Assembly (NCBI GenBank): GCA_027405735.1
Contig: JAPEHQ010000001.1
Span: forward strand, 496,001 to 560,000
Direction: 5' to 3'
Length of the DNA stretch: 64,000 nt
Origin: Mucor racemosus
Taxonomy: Eukaryota; Mucoromycota; Mucoromycetes; Mucorales; Mucoraceae
The notes under the pieces are model-generated. The model was not told where the DNA came from, did no database searches, and saw only the letters and a program-made list of their open reading frames with translations. This document shows, one piece after another, positions 1 to 12,075 of this stretch (the stretch's first letter is position 1; each line of letters starts with the position of its first letter). The position numbers and the translations under genes were made by a program.

Positions 1-745
1 ATGATAATGTAGTCTTACTTTATAATCATTGCGCTAGAGGTAATTTACATTAAGTTTTAGTCTTACCTATCCAATATCATAAACATAAACATGGCCATCA
101 CTGGAACGTATCGCCGCCTTTTTATCCTCTTTGTCCCAAGCCAGTTTATTCAATGCTTTATTAGAACCTACTTAAGTACTACTTACAAATGATTTCTCGG
201 TATTTGCATTCAAAGTTCATATATTAAATTCACTGGTTCATCTACAGTAGTAGTATCAAACGTATCATCAGCCTGCTTTATGATAAATGTCAATCATCTA
301 GAACCAGAAACATCCCATTTTCATTGCTATAAGCTATGAAAAGCTTGATTTTTAATAATACAGCAATTAAATAAAAAACAAGAGAATACAGTACTAATAG
401 CATATAGTGAGTATTTAAGATCTAAATAATTTTAATGAAGTATGCTTTCAAACCCTTTCAAAAATCCTGAGGCGAACACAAATTTTGGTCCTGTAATTTT
501 TATCCATCGAAATGTTGCGATTTCCACTACACAATGAATGCATCTTTATCTATCTTGACCTCGATGTACATTATTGTTGGGTATCAGCTTTTTACCAGTT
601 TTATTTTCTCTAATTCATTAATATTCAGTCATATTGAAGGATGATTTGCAGCACTGTCAAAAAAAAAAGAATGAATGCTTCAAGAGTTTTCTACATATCA
701 AATTATGCGATTTAATGGCAATTATTGCACTTAATTATAATTTTT
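1..745 (-). repeat. Repeat D copy 1, carrying a dynein intermediate-chain fragment
   Basis: This stretch matches the reverse complement of about 49590-50340, with many substitutions along the whole length, and matches 58805-59084 over its first part. Read on the minus strand it contains the same relic of a dynein intermediate-chain C-terminal WD40 segment (about 283 down to 67) that is better preserved at 50045-50261. Reading frames are broken. The element continues off the left edge, so its true end is not visible. It is the most diverged of the three copies here. Confidence 0.8.
67..283 (-). pseudogene. Dynein intermediate-chain fragment, copy 1 (diverged)
   Basis: The minus-strand sequence parallels the exon fragment at 50045-50261, including the donor-like GTA immediately after the final exon codon. 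It carries more substitutions and indels than the other two copies and cannot be translated through. It is a relic with no predicted product. The identification rests on the better-preserved copy, where the peptide NVWDLSANTEKPFVST can be read. Confidence 0.6.
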
Positions 746-2329
746 GAATTTATTGATGTTAATTAGAATTATTAGCACTTTCATTTAAAAAATGTAAGCT
801 TCTTTGCTTTATACATTTACATTCACCTATTCCATAAATGACATTGCATTTATTTTTCGTTATAACAATCAATTAACTTGACCTGATTCAGATACATTTG
901 GCAATTAAATGCCTAAATTATACTTAAGCCACCAGGTATCGCCACAAAAAAATCTCATACAGGTAGACGAAGCCTCACAATTTGGATTATTTTTTTGTGC
1001 CTATAGATCTGAGCTCTTCTCTCCTACATTCATAGATCTCTGCATGAACCATATCTGTATCTGTTCAATTCAACTAAAATTCATTGAACGCCGACATCGT
1101 ACTTGATAAAACGCCTTAATTTATTGCGAGTAAACACAATTAATTTGATGCTAGTTTAGCATCAGCAGCTGAATTATATAAATTTGAGATTAGACGACCC
1201 CTTTTAATAGTCTTGCATACAATGAACTAATAATGGACCGTTATTATAGATACGCTAATCAAGGATGGTTAGTTAACTCTAATGGACGAACGAATCGATT
1301 AGCAATATGAACGAAATAATAAAATCAAATATAGCAATTGAATGAGCAAGAGATGATAAAACATGTAAATTAACATAATTGAATTTTTTCAAGCGTTTTG
1401 AACTGAATACGCCTGTATGTAGTCAATAAGGCAATTCTGTTGAATCAGAGTAACTCACATCTGCTTTAAACCATTTAAATTATCTTCGTTATCATACTTT
1501 TATATCTAAATAAACGATACTGTATCTTGTTTTTATTATACAGTTAAAGAACTGATTCATTACTCATTCTCGTTCAATTGTATTCTCTTTTAAATATTAT
1601 TTATCAAACATGAAAATATAGAACACAGAAGGTGGTTTTATTGGACAGAAATATCATGTTTTGCTGATGGTTTATGTCATGAACCTGTCAAGCTTAATCT
1701 ATTATTATACTACTATCCTAAACATATCACACATTATTACCTTATCCGAATTGCATATCAATCTCCAGCTTATGCAAGACATTCTATTACTACCCGCACT
1801 GCGGCACAACCAATGACCACATTACAATATCAACTTACTCGCATTCAAGTTATAGAGTAATTCAGTAACACTGTGTCCCTGAAGTCTAGTTCATGAAGGG
1901 AACTAGACTCTTGAATAATTTAGTATAAATAACCATCTTATTTTCATAATTCCTTTTATTTCTTCGTCAGTTCTCCTCATCATTTTCCTTATTATATATT
2001 CTGAAATAAACCTTAACATAACAAATAAGTCCTTGTCTGTGTCTCCTGCCCCTTATATAATATAACCCTGATAGTTTGTCTCAATTCACAGTGATTTGTG
2101 AAAGTAGAAATATAAATTTTTATGCAAGATATATTTAAATCTATCATCATGTATAAAAAATGAATATTAATTGGATTATTATTCACAAGGATGGGATTTT
2201 TTTTTCTTTCTTTTCTGCATTTGTAAATATTACTTTATAAGTTTGTAATCTTAAAACTCATTATCCAAAGTTTAATTTCTGTATTCACAAGATCGATAGG
2301 CCTAATTGATTGCTAGTTGCTACTCTGTA
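746..2329. other. AT-rich intergenic DNA without a recognisable gene
   Basis: Only short spurious reading frames are present (for example 65 codons from 909), without family motifs or a plausible exon chain. The right border is where repeat A copy 1 begins. I see no RNA gene here. Confidence 0.6.
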
Positions 2330-3470
2330 TTTTTTGTTTTAACCAAAAATATTAATTTTTCACCGAAATAATCAAAATAATAGTTGATATCACAGCTTAC
2401 AGCTTATGATAACTGGGTTCCAAAATTTATTTTAAAAAATGGACGAAAAATGATGAAAAAAACAAAATCGTTTAATTCATCATGAACTGCAAAGTAAGTC
2501 GACTTTGTATACTAAATAGTTTTAGTACAGTTTTGGATTCTGCATCCATCTAAATAAAATTCAGACAAACATTTTTCATTAAATTTTGCGTAAAATGCAA
2601 TTGAAATTTTGGAGGTTTTTTGAAGATACACATCACTTTTTATAAGCATATTTAAAATATAACTAACGGAAATGATGCGCAGAAACATTATAGATCGATC
2701 GAGCTATTGCAACATTTTTTAGCTGCATTTTTCGTAGAGAAAAAAAGATTTTTGTCAATTTTTTTTCAGATTCAGAATTTGGGATGAGGATATACAAGGG
2801 AAAAATGGAAGCTAGAAATGGAGGTACCTTTTTGTACACATTTTTTAGGATATCTCCACGAAAAACCAATATTTTGAAAAACTCAAAATTGGACCCGAGA
2901 GAGCTTAACGAGCTTGATTACATGAGTAAAAAAAAAAACTGCTACTCAATTTAACGAACACTCTGAAATCCGTTACAAAAATGCCAAAAAAAAAATGAAA
3001 AAAAATAAACGTGGTCAGAATTTTTTATATTAAAATATGTTATAGAATACTTCAAAACAAGTAAGTTTTATTATTAAAAAATGTTGGTATAACTTAATTT
3101 TTTCTGGAGATATGAAGCCTCAAAGTTTTCCATCCATTAGCAGTGAAATACGCGTCAAAAATCTGAAACATTAGCACTGAAAAATTAATACCAACTGCAA
3201 AAAGTAGTATATTTTTAGATACTTGTTTTTGGATTAAAGCTGAACATCTCAGGTACATTGGCATATAATTTTTTCTTGGTGTTATTTAGTGAAAAAAAAA
3301 GTAGAGCAGGGATGAAAAGTGAGACCCAGGTTCAAGGAAAAAGCAGTAAATTTTACGCGTTCTTGAGTCTTTCATGAGATATAAAATAAATTTAATGACA
3401 GTTAGTATAATACAGTAGCATAATGCAACCAATTCATGTCTATTTAGCAGTGCCGAAGGTATGATACACC
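2330..3470 (+). repeat. Repeat A copy 1 (partial)
   Basis: The sequence aligns nearly colinearly with 19410-20545 and with the reverse complement of 29910-30780. Shared blocks include the segment around 'gaatttgggatgagg' (2777), the block around 'ggagatatgaagcctcaaag' (3106) and the terminal 'gtgagacccag' (3319). Compared with copy 2 it lacks the upstream half, so it is truncated at about 2330. Short frames in equivalent positions of all copies are not preserved, so I treat it as a noncoding dispersed repeat of unknown class. Confidence 0.85.
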
Positions 3471-5273
3471 TCCTGTATTTTCCATTTCACAGCTTAAAAT
3501 TGTGAGATACTCTTTAAGTGTAGGTTTTAATGTAAATAACCATACAAAATAATAAAAAAAAGTAATTAATGATTTGAAATTGAATTTTGAAACGGCATGA
3601 AATATACGTTTGGTTAACCTTATTTATTTGTTGTAATTTTATGAGGAAACATCAGTTTTTGAAAGATTATTTCAAAGTATCATTCATCTGAAATATTCTT
3701 TCTCCAAGCTGAAACCTCAACACTTGAAAAATAATTTCTCAATGTACAGTGGCACAGATCATCTCAAAGTTTATGGAGAGAAGGGTGAACAAACCCTGGA
3801 TCTAGATCTAACATTTTGCAGTAGTTAAATTAAATGTGGAAAGCATTTGTGGGTTTTTATCGATTATTGGTTAGAATAAGCAATAAACAATGTTCAAGAT
3901 GATTTTCTTGATATTGCTGCACATTTTAGTCCAAATCAAGAGCACTATTGAAAGCAACACCCGATAAGATCAAACATTGAAGCGGTGGTGATAAGCTCAC
4001 GACACCTAGTATAAACGTTCTCCTAAAGTATAAGTAATTTCATGGTACTAGTTTCAATAATTAAAATGTCATTATCAAACAATTGCAATTTTTGCTGGCA
4101 ATCTCTATTAGTGGCAATATATTGAGGCAAAACACAAGAAACATAGTTACCATCCACAAACGTAATCAACAGATACTGCCAAAAACTAGTGAAGAAGTAA
4201 GGGCCATCCAGACTTACAATGACAACCAAAATGATTGTATCAGCAGCACGAACGCCAAGAGAAGATTGAATACCAATGATAGTAGAACGAAGGTAAATAG
4301 GATAGCCGCGCTTAGAAATAATCCAACAACCTTCAATGCGAAAAAATTCATTAATGACCTTGATCATTCCCTCAGGGTCAAATTTCTATTAAAAGCGATG
4401 TATATTCAATAAAAGAAATAGGGGAGGAGGGTTGATATTGTTAAATAAGGTAAAATTGGTTCATTTTAACGTTATGCTTAGTATCGAAGCTGATGTTCGT
4501 GGCGTTTGAAGGATAGTCGATTATTATACTTTGAACATTTGGTTTGCAGGCTTAACTTTACTATTCACTTTCATATGCAACCTTACTTTACACTTTAATG
4601 TATACTGAAAGAGCTAGAATTTGGAGGATCTATTCTTGTTTTAATGATTGAAACATTAATACCATATTTTAGGGCATTCCAAGTATACCCTCTCATTTTA
4701 ACATTAAAGGTTTTTCAATAAAAAAAGTTGGTTTCTTCGATTATATCTATCTAGAGAAACTAATCTATTGTCTGGCTTCGTGAATCAAGCTACCAACACT
4801 GCTACTACTCCATACATTCCATGCGGCATGTATTTGCGCACATCCAATTGTACTATATACGGCACAAGAGTAAATTTGAACTGATAGAATTTTAACACAT
4901 TTTGCTAGCAAGAATAAACAGTTGAATACTTAATCTAGGGGGACTAGAAGAAAAAGAAAAGTATTTATGATATACAAAAACCTGTTTCAAGAGAAGCATA
5001 TTTGATCTAATTATTAGTTGCACTGAAGCTCAAGTTCTCTACATGATTAAACAACGAGGGCAATACAGCATAGCCAGTACCCGAATATGATGATAATGGA
5101 AATACAGCACACAGATACTATTCAAAGTTGAATAATTAACCACGTTTTTTTGGTTTTTGTTCTTAATCTTGTACAACCTATAATCATAATTATTTCATGT
5201 CTCGTTCTCAATTGTTATCGATTTGAATATTCATTTATATAGATGGGGGGGTTTTTTTATGCTGTCAAATGTC

Positions 5274-5309
<36 letters not shown>

Positions 5310-5747
5310 TATATTTGAATTGTTGTCCAAACAATAATACTTCAAGAATGAGATATTTCAAACAAATATGCAGCATATCATTACAAATATTACTGCTAGA
5401 ACAGTATAATATTACTTTTTTGCAACTAATTAAAAATGAATGTAATACACGACCACTATTTTTTTTTTCTAATTTGATTCTGTGCTACAACCAAGAATGA
5501 TAATCAACTATGTTTTCAACAAGTTTTTCTCTTGCCCTATTTTTTTTTATGTGTTGATACATAGTTTGAGTTTAGTATAGATGATTAAAAATATTTATGA
5601 GTGATTGTATATCTGGTAAAAAAAAAGGCGTGTAAATAAAAATAAAGACGAAAGATATAGGTAGTGAGAAAAAGTGAGTGAAAGAGAGGGAGAGATGGAG
5701 AGAATATTATTAAATAGAACGAGAATAAACAATTTTTAAGAGAAGCC
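3471..5747. other. Intergenic stretch with a T homopolymer and no confident gene
   Basis: Apart from the unassigned open frame at 4023-4367, this stretch shows no recognisable gene. A run of more than 20 T lies at about 5279-5303. The right end, next to the septin stop codon, is GA-rich (about 5650-5720) and is probably septin 3' flank. Confidence 0.5.
4023..4367 (-). CDS. Unassigned 114-residue open frame, possible gene relic
   Basis: An uninterrupted minus-strand frame of 114 codons lies in DNA where stops are frequent. The predicted peptide is hydrophobic in its centre (ADTIILVVIVSLDG) and looks more protein-like than the overlapping plus-strand frame at 4083-4412. An in-frame stop lies just upstream, and I found no flanking exons with convincing splice sites. 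I do not recognise a family. It may be a fragment of a larger decayed gene or a chance frame. Confidence 0.22.
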   Translation of the reverse strand: MIKVINEFFRIEGCWIISKRGYPIYLRSTIIGIQSSLGVRAADTIILVVIVSLDGPYFFTSFWQYLLITFVDGNYVSCVLPQYIATNRDCQQKLQLFDNDILIIETSTMKLLIL

Positions 5748-7561
5748 TTAATCAGCTAATTGTGCTTGTGCCAATCTAGCCTCCAAATTACGCAAAGCTT
5801 CTTCTTTACTCAAGAGTTCAGCTCTCTTTTCTTGAATTTCACGTTGGACCTTCAATTCAATTTCACGAAGCTATTATTGAAGTTGGTTTCATGAGTCTAT
5901 TGTTTGAAATAAATCATAAATCTGTCAATGCTTACCTTTTCTTCTTCTTTTCTTAATTGTTCCTCCTTCAATCTAACGCTTTGAGATGCCATATCTTCAG
6001 CATTCAATGAAGCATCTTCTTGATCACCTCCACTAACAGTACGGCTAAGTTTTTCAGTACGGTAATTTTCATAAAGGAAATCGTGGGTGATTTCTTTAAG
6101 ATCTTGCAAATGAGAGCTATATTATCAAATAAATGAGTAAAAAAAAAAAAATCAACAGAATTAGTTGTTCTTTACCTCAACAAAGCAGATCTTAAGCGGC
6201 CGAAATCAGAGTGCTTGGGATTATCGACTTCAACGGCACCCCAGGGGTATTGACGACCACGAACAGTACGACCATTTACAACAATCTCCTCTTCACTACC
6301 GATGATAGAGAAGGGTAAAAGCGCCTGTTCGATATCAAATTAGTAATAGCTCACAAAAATGTTGCCAAATAGATATACTTTACTCTTAATTCACTGTTTT
6401 CTTCAATGGTATCTTCTTCGTCTTCTTCAACATCGTAAGGGAAGTTATAAATGGGAATATTGTAATGTTCAATATCTTCCATGATCTATCAAAAAAAAAT
6501 CGAATAATTTAATTAAATTGTTGTCTGAATTCATATGTTTTTGATGCACTTACTCTTCTCTTAAACTCCTTGAGTTCTTGGGGAGTAAGAGAATCAGCAC
6601 GGCCGACTACAGGAATAACGTTAACACGAGGACTAAGTCTACGCATCAATTCAATATCAATTTCACGCAAGCTATTTAAATTTGTTAGCTAATTATTGTA
6701 GATGTGTATATAAAATCAACTTTACGCATGGCCGGTAGGTGAGATAAAGTATAAAAGAGCATGAACACGGTTATCACGGAATCTAGGATTACGCTTAATT
6801 CTAGATTCTTCAGCAAGAATATCATCATATTGCTTTTCCAAATAAGCAACAATTTCATGGAAACTAATTAAAGAGTATTACTAAAATAGTTTGGTTAAAC
6901 AAGTTGAATGTTTCTTACCATGCTTCATTATCAATGTTGTCACCAAAGCCTGGTGTATCAACAATAGTTAAAGAGATTCTAAATAAATTATAAAAAGTGT
7001 TAACTCCCTTTTATCTCCTTAAAGAAAAATGCTCCTGTGTATCTTTTTTTTATTTTTTTGTGTAAAGATAGAGATCCCCCATCTCCTCCTCCTCTTACTC
7101 CCCCCCCCCTTTTTTAATAGCAAAAAAGTTTTTTGATTTACCTAACACCATCTTCATCCAATTCTAATTATTTTTTAAAGAAAAATGTAAGTTAAAGAGG
7201 AAAATGTATACAAAAAAAAAAAAAAAAAAAAACCTACCAACGGCAACAGGTTTAATGTTGATTCCTTCTTCATTGTGTGCATCTTCTGGATTGTCACACT
7301 CTTTCTTTACAAGGACACGATCATCACAAAGAGTATTGACAAAGGTAGTGCGACCAGTACCAGAAGCACCTAAAGAGTAATATCATGAATATTTCCATTT
7401 TTTTTTTATTATCATTTCTTGTTGTACATACCAACTACCATAAGAGTAAATTGGAACCCTTTCTTAACGTTCTTTCTGCGTCCACCAAGTCTCTATAAAA
7501 ATACAGCATGTAAATAAAATGTAAAATCATAGGATATTCCCATAAAACATACATGAGCCAT
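5748..7561 (-). CDS. CDC11: Septin, Cdc11/AspA group
   Basis: Septins are filament-forming GTPases that assemble at the cell cortex and septum. Splicing eleven exons (7561-7553, 7492-7432, 7369-7238, 7163-7142, 6978-6919, 6863-6726, 6671-6554, 6485-6384, 6324-6176, 6116-5936, 5870-5748) gives 364 residues with every junction in frame. The P-loop GASGTGRT is at residues 24-31, G3 DTPGFGD at 82-88 and G4 GRAD at 164-167. Arg replaces the usual P-loop Lys, and [11 protein letters not shown] follows the Cdc11/AspA pattern; both support the Cdc11 group. The C-terminus (about residues 290-364, rich in Glu, Lys, Leu and Arg) is a short coiled coil. Exon 1 encodes only Met-Ala-His and exon 4 is 22 nt. 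The family call is near certain; the Cdc11 subgroup is likely. Confidence 0.92.
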
Positions 7562-7930
7562 TTTAATTATATACTTTTTTCAAAAACTTAAAAAAAAGAA
7601 AGAGTAAAAAAGAAAGAAAAAGAGAGAATTGAGAAAAAAGGGGAAAGGATAGAGACTATAGAAATGAGTGCAAGCGGGGATATCGAATTTAAAATCAAGT
7701 AGATCTCATCCAATTAAACAAAATGGTTGTTGAGTCTGACACGCGCTGGGTTCCCTTTTTCCTTCATTAAAGTTGTGATCTCCTCTTCTTCATTAATGTT
7801 TGCCTTCCTGCTGCAACAAGAACTTTAAATACCATTCAATCGAGTTGTTGTGGAAGCTCACAATCATTTATTCAGTTGCTTATATCAATCGAAAAAAAGA
7901 ACGCTCATCTAGTTGATTGTCCTATTTGAA

Positions 7931-7976
<46 letters not shown>

Positions 7977-10835
7977 TTTTTGAATTTGAAGAGATTGTAT
8001 GAATGCGTCGTACCATTTTTTAGAGGAATTTCGCACTTAAAATTTTAGTACATGTTGCTCAATAGGATATAGTATCAAAGAAAATTTTGATATTGCATTA
8101 TCACTACAAAGGTTTTCGGGATGCACCCAATTAATACATGGTATTTTGACTAGATATCACTTGTAATTGTGTCTCCATATCGTTGCCAAATATGTCGCTT
8201 TGCAAAAAAATCATAAAATTATGTTCTTTTTGTCGTAAAAGTAAAGGTATAATCTGTCGAAACAAAATAGCACAATATTTTTATTTGGCAAATTATTTAT
8301 TTTATAAGCAATTGTAGTGCACTTTAAATTATTTTATACACTGCTCCATTTCTATTCATTGATCTCTTTGCAACGTGTTACTAAATAACTTTACAATTCA
8401 TACCTATGCTAATTTATTCTGTACAGCAGCAATGTTTTGTACAGCGGAAACTAAAATGTTCTGAATTGCATTCCTTCAATTTCAGAACGTTTTGATTATT
8501 TTTTACCAAAAAAAAAATACAAATGCATACGTTATATGTTTGAAAATATTTTTTTTACATTTTGCATCGTGTTACAAGGCCAGATTGGCATGTAATAATC
8601 CTTTGAATTAGCTACGATACTTATTTATCTACAGTTTATCGAAATTATTGAAATTCCGCTTTATGTTCTGTTCTTTTTTTTTTCACGAAAATTGACACGA
8701 TTTGAAAAAAATTAATCTTTTATCACAGATTTCTCGAAAACTAGTATATATAGTAGACATAGCTAATTAATTAAAGTTTATACATCTTCTTTTTGCGCAT
8801 TTAATGGTGGTATTCACAGACGAAAATTTCTGAGAAAATTTCGAGAAAATCAAGGTACTAAAAATAACGGTTTTTCCCAAAAAAATCAAATTTAATTATA
8901 ATTAATGAATGAATAAATAGTTTCATGTGAAAAACTGAAAAAAACTGAATATTTTCGACTTATTTATGCCTTAGTAAAAAGTTGCATTTTTGGGGTTAAA
9001 ATTGAGTTTAAGCGATTTTGATCGATCAATCCTTATACTTGCTCATGATTTAGAGGTCGTATTTGTGAAATTTTTCATCACCAAAAAAATCCGAGAAAAA
9101 AATACAGAAATATGCTATACAACATAGAAAGCAGTTTTAATCTTATTTGCGCCTCTAAAGCTTACTAAAAACAGCATGAAAAATCCTTTAAAATTACCTT
9201 TTTTTTTAGTGATTTTGGGTATTAACTGCTTTTAAAAGCTATACAGCTTGTGCAAAATGAGTTTACAACTATCACTTACTTTTAATATGACCTTGTTTCA
9301 AGTAGATACATATTAGATAAATATAAGACTATGCCATGAACGAGAATTCAAAGGAAAAAAGGCTAATTCAATACATCACATTATATATAAATAACACTAC
9401 TGCGACATTTTACGTCAGAGTCTAATACATGACAACTAGCAAGTGTATTTCGTAGTCTACATGCCATTTTTTGTAGGTATTATATAATCATACTAATGAA
9501 ATTAGATGCAATTTTGGCGTGATTGAAAGGTTTTTCTACATTTTAATAGTGTGTATAAATCTTAACTTTCTGTAAAAACGTCATTGTTATGCATGGTGAT
9601 ACACATAGTTTTTAGGCGTTTAGTCAAGTATATATTGTAAATATTTTGCGTGTTGTATATAATAAAGATACAAGAAATTATTACAGATGTATCACATATA
9701 CATGCATTTTTCCGCGTGATGATAGTAACGCATTGTATTAAATAATGTGATTCAAATGCTTTATCTATCAAACTGAAATCTCGCATACATCTCTCCAAAA
9801 ACGGTAGCCTTTCATGTTTATATAGTACGTAATATCATTACCAACATTTTAAAATCAAGTATAAAACAAAGACCTTTATATATGACAACAATCTAAACGC
9901 CAAGATAAAAAGGTTCTACAAAAACAAAAGAGATTACATATTGACGACGCTTGGGTAGTACATGGTCTATCTTGACCATATACGTATAATCGTATTGTGA
10001 TTACACTACATTATACTAACTAAATATTGAGATACTTCTTGATATTTATCAGCAGTTATACATACAATGCTATTTACTGCATATGATATATAGAAACAAG
10101 AAAGCGACACTAATGCCATTTTATATATATAGAAGAATATGCTGCATGGAGAAATGATTGGATAATGATGTATTTACTGTACAACATGATTTCCGTTAAA
10201 AAAACAACAACAACAAAAGGTTAAATGGTATTTTTCACTATTCTTAGTAACAAGGCCAATTTTATACACTTTTTCAACAAATAATCTGGGTAACACGCAC
10301 ATGACATCAATGCAAAAGAAGGATTAGAAAACCCTGAAAACCCACTCTATCTTTGAAAAAAGAAGACTTACTGGTGTTAGAATGGTGTAACCCAACAGTA
10401 TTCTTACATTATTTTTAAAAATGAAAGATTTCAATAAAAAGTTGGGCTGAAAAAAAATATTATAAAAAATAGAAAATAATGGTATAGCTCTATTATTTAT
10501 TAGACAACAATCGATATTCTATTCCAAGCCCCATTGTGAGAATCAATATCTTTCCTACAACGTTTTTAATTCATTTTATATTAGATAGAATCAAGTGAAA
10601 ATAAAGAGATCTCTTTTCTCTATTTATATTGATAGATTTCGTATTTCTATTATTAACTATTCAAGCTAAATAAGAGTTTGTTAAAAACAGAACAAATAGT
10701 TTTTTATCGCCATGTCATTGTACGACATAAACTACAATGAAAAAGTATAAAATGAGGTCAACAATTCTATTTTTCGGTTTCTTTTTTCTTTTTCTTTTTT
10801 ATATCTTTATACAAACATACCAGAGTAAGAAAAAG
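7562..10835. other. Long intergenic region between the septin and secreted-protein genes
   Basis: The septin promoter side (7562-7680) is rich in A and G. A poly-T tract lies at about 7937-7973. The rest is AT-rich with only short frames (for example 78 codons at 9562-9798) that lack motifs or exon partners. I recognise no gene, RNA or TIR-bounded element here. The segment just before 10836 contains runs of T and C upstream of the start codon, as is common at fungal promoters. Confidence 0.5.
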
Positions 10836-11374
10836 ATGCTCAGATCAATCGCCATCATCTCTCTTTTTATTATTTACTACTGTTTGACTATTGTCAATGC
10901 AGCCAGTGTTCATGCTAATAACAATCAATGGAATAAAAGACCCCGTCAATTCAGAATGCAAATCTTCTCTAGACCAGATAGCAAAGGTGCTGTTCAAACT
11001 ATTCGTGCAACCAATGGAGGTAAGTTTATTATAGCAATATACAAGCAAAATGTCAAAAATCTTATGCAATTTTCGATAAGTCGCTTCTCCTTGTTGGAAT
11101 TTAGCATCAAAAAGAGTGGGTTCATATGATTTGAATGATCCATTAGTCAAAGTTACCTTTTACAGAGTAAGTTTTTATTATTCAACAAAAAAACAAAAAA
11201 AAAATGCATGAAAATAACAATTACCTATTTTAGTCATCAGATTGTAAAGGAGCTCCTTCAGCCACTTTTCACCAAGGCCCTGTGAGCCGAAGCCACGTTA
11301 TGATTAAAGCTAAATCGGTTTCTATTACTAAAGTAAAAGCTATTTCACTTCGAGATCAACGTCAGACTTTGTAA
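10836..11374 (+). CDS. Small secreted protein of unknown function
   Basis: Three exons (10836-11019, 11105-11166, 11234-11374) join in frame with clean GTAAGT donors and TTTAG acceptors to give 128 residues. The first 22 or so residues form a signal peptide: MLRS, then a hydrophobic core (IAIISLFIIYYCLTIV) and an Ala-rich cleavage region (NAAS). The mature part is basic and about 105 residues long, with a single Cys in SSDCKGAP, so it is not a disulfide-rich effector. The start was placed at 10836 because it puts the signal peptide at the N-terminus; an in-frame Met at 10737 would add a hydrophobic, lysine-rich extension. I do not recognise the family. A secreted or cell-wall-associated location is inference. 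Confidence 0.7.
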
Positions 11375-12075
11375 AAAAAAAAAAAAAAAAAGCAATATAA
11401 TAATAATAATAATAATGTACAAAATGTATAATATGTAAATATATAAAACTAGAAAAGAATAAATAAATAAATTTAATGTATAATTTTAAATTTGTTGTTT
11501 ACGGTGTTGATTCAGGTACACAAATAAATTTCAAGCCGCGCTTGATTTGCATGATTAAGCTACTATAAAATGTTTATAATGTGGCTTTGGTATATATGTA
11601 GAATAATGGACATTATAAACCAAAGGATGGCTGAATATTCTACCATCTAAAGAAGCGTTCCAAGTATGAAGAAATTAAAATGGCTGATTATTCATCCTTT
11701 CAAACATGAATCTAATTTTGGATCTTCCATATTTATTTCTCCTCAAATTGAGCAGCTTGCATTAAGGAGTTCTTTTTTTTCTTTTTGTGTAAATAGAATG
11801 TAACAATAACATTACTGAGGAATTCATATAAATCAAGTTTATATTAAAATATCTGGAAATTTTATTATTAATTGTAATATTATTAGGGTTTATAAAAAAG
11901 ATAAAAAATAAACGATGATTTGCTGTGTTTGTGATGTGTGTGTATATATACAAATGTAAAATATATAATATATGCAAAAAAATAAAAAAATAAAAAAATA
12001 AAAAAAAAATTAAAAAAGAAAGAATAAAAGGAGTGTGTAATACATAATAAAAGAAAGAGAAATAAGGATCATAAA
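11375..12075. other. Convergent 3' intergenic region
   Basis: This is the shared 3' flank of two convergent genes. It contains an A run and an (AAT)n tract at about 11376-11415, AATAAA-like signals around 11457-11470, and AT-rich simple sequence at 11960-12030. I see no gene. Confidence 0.55.

Noticed and set aside
5243..5500. 85-codon plus-strand frame beginning in a T homopolymer
   Set aside because: A poly-Phe run from the T tract keeps the frame open, and nothing downstream resembles a protein family.
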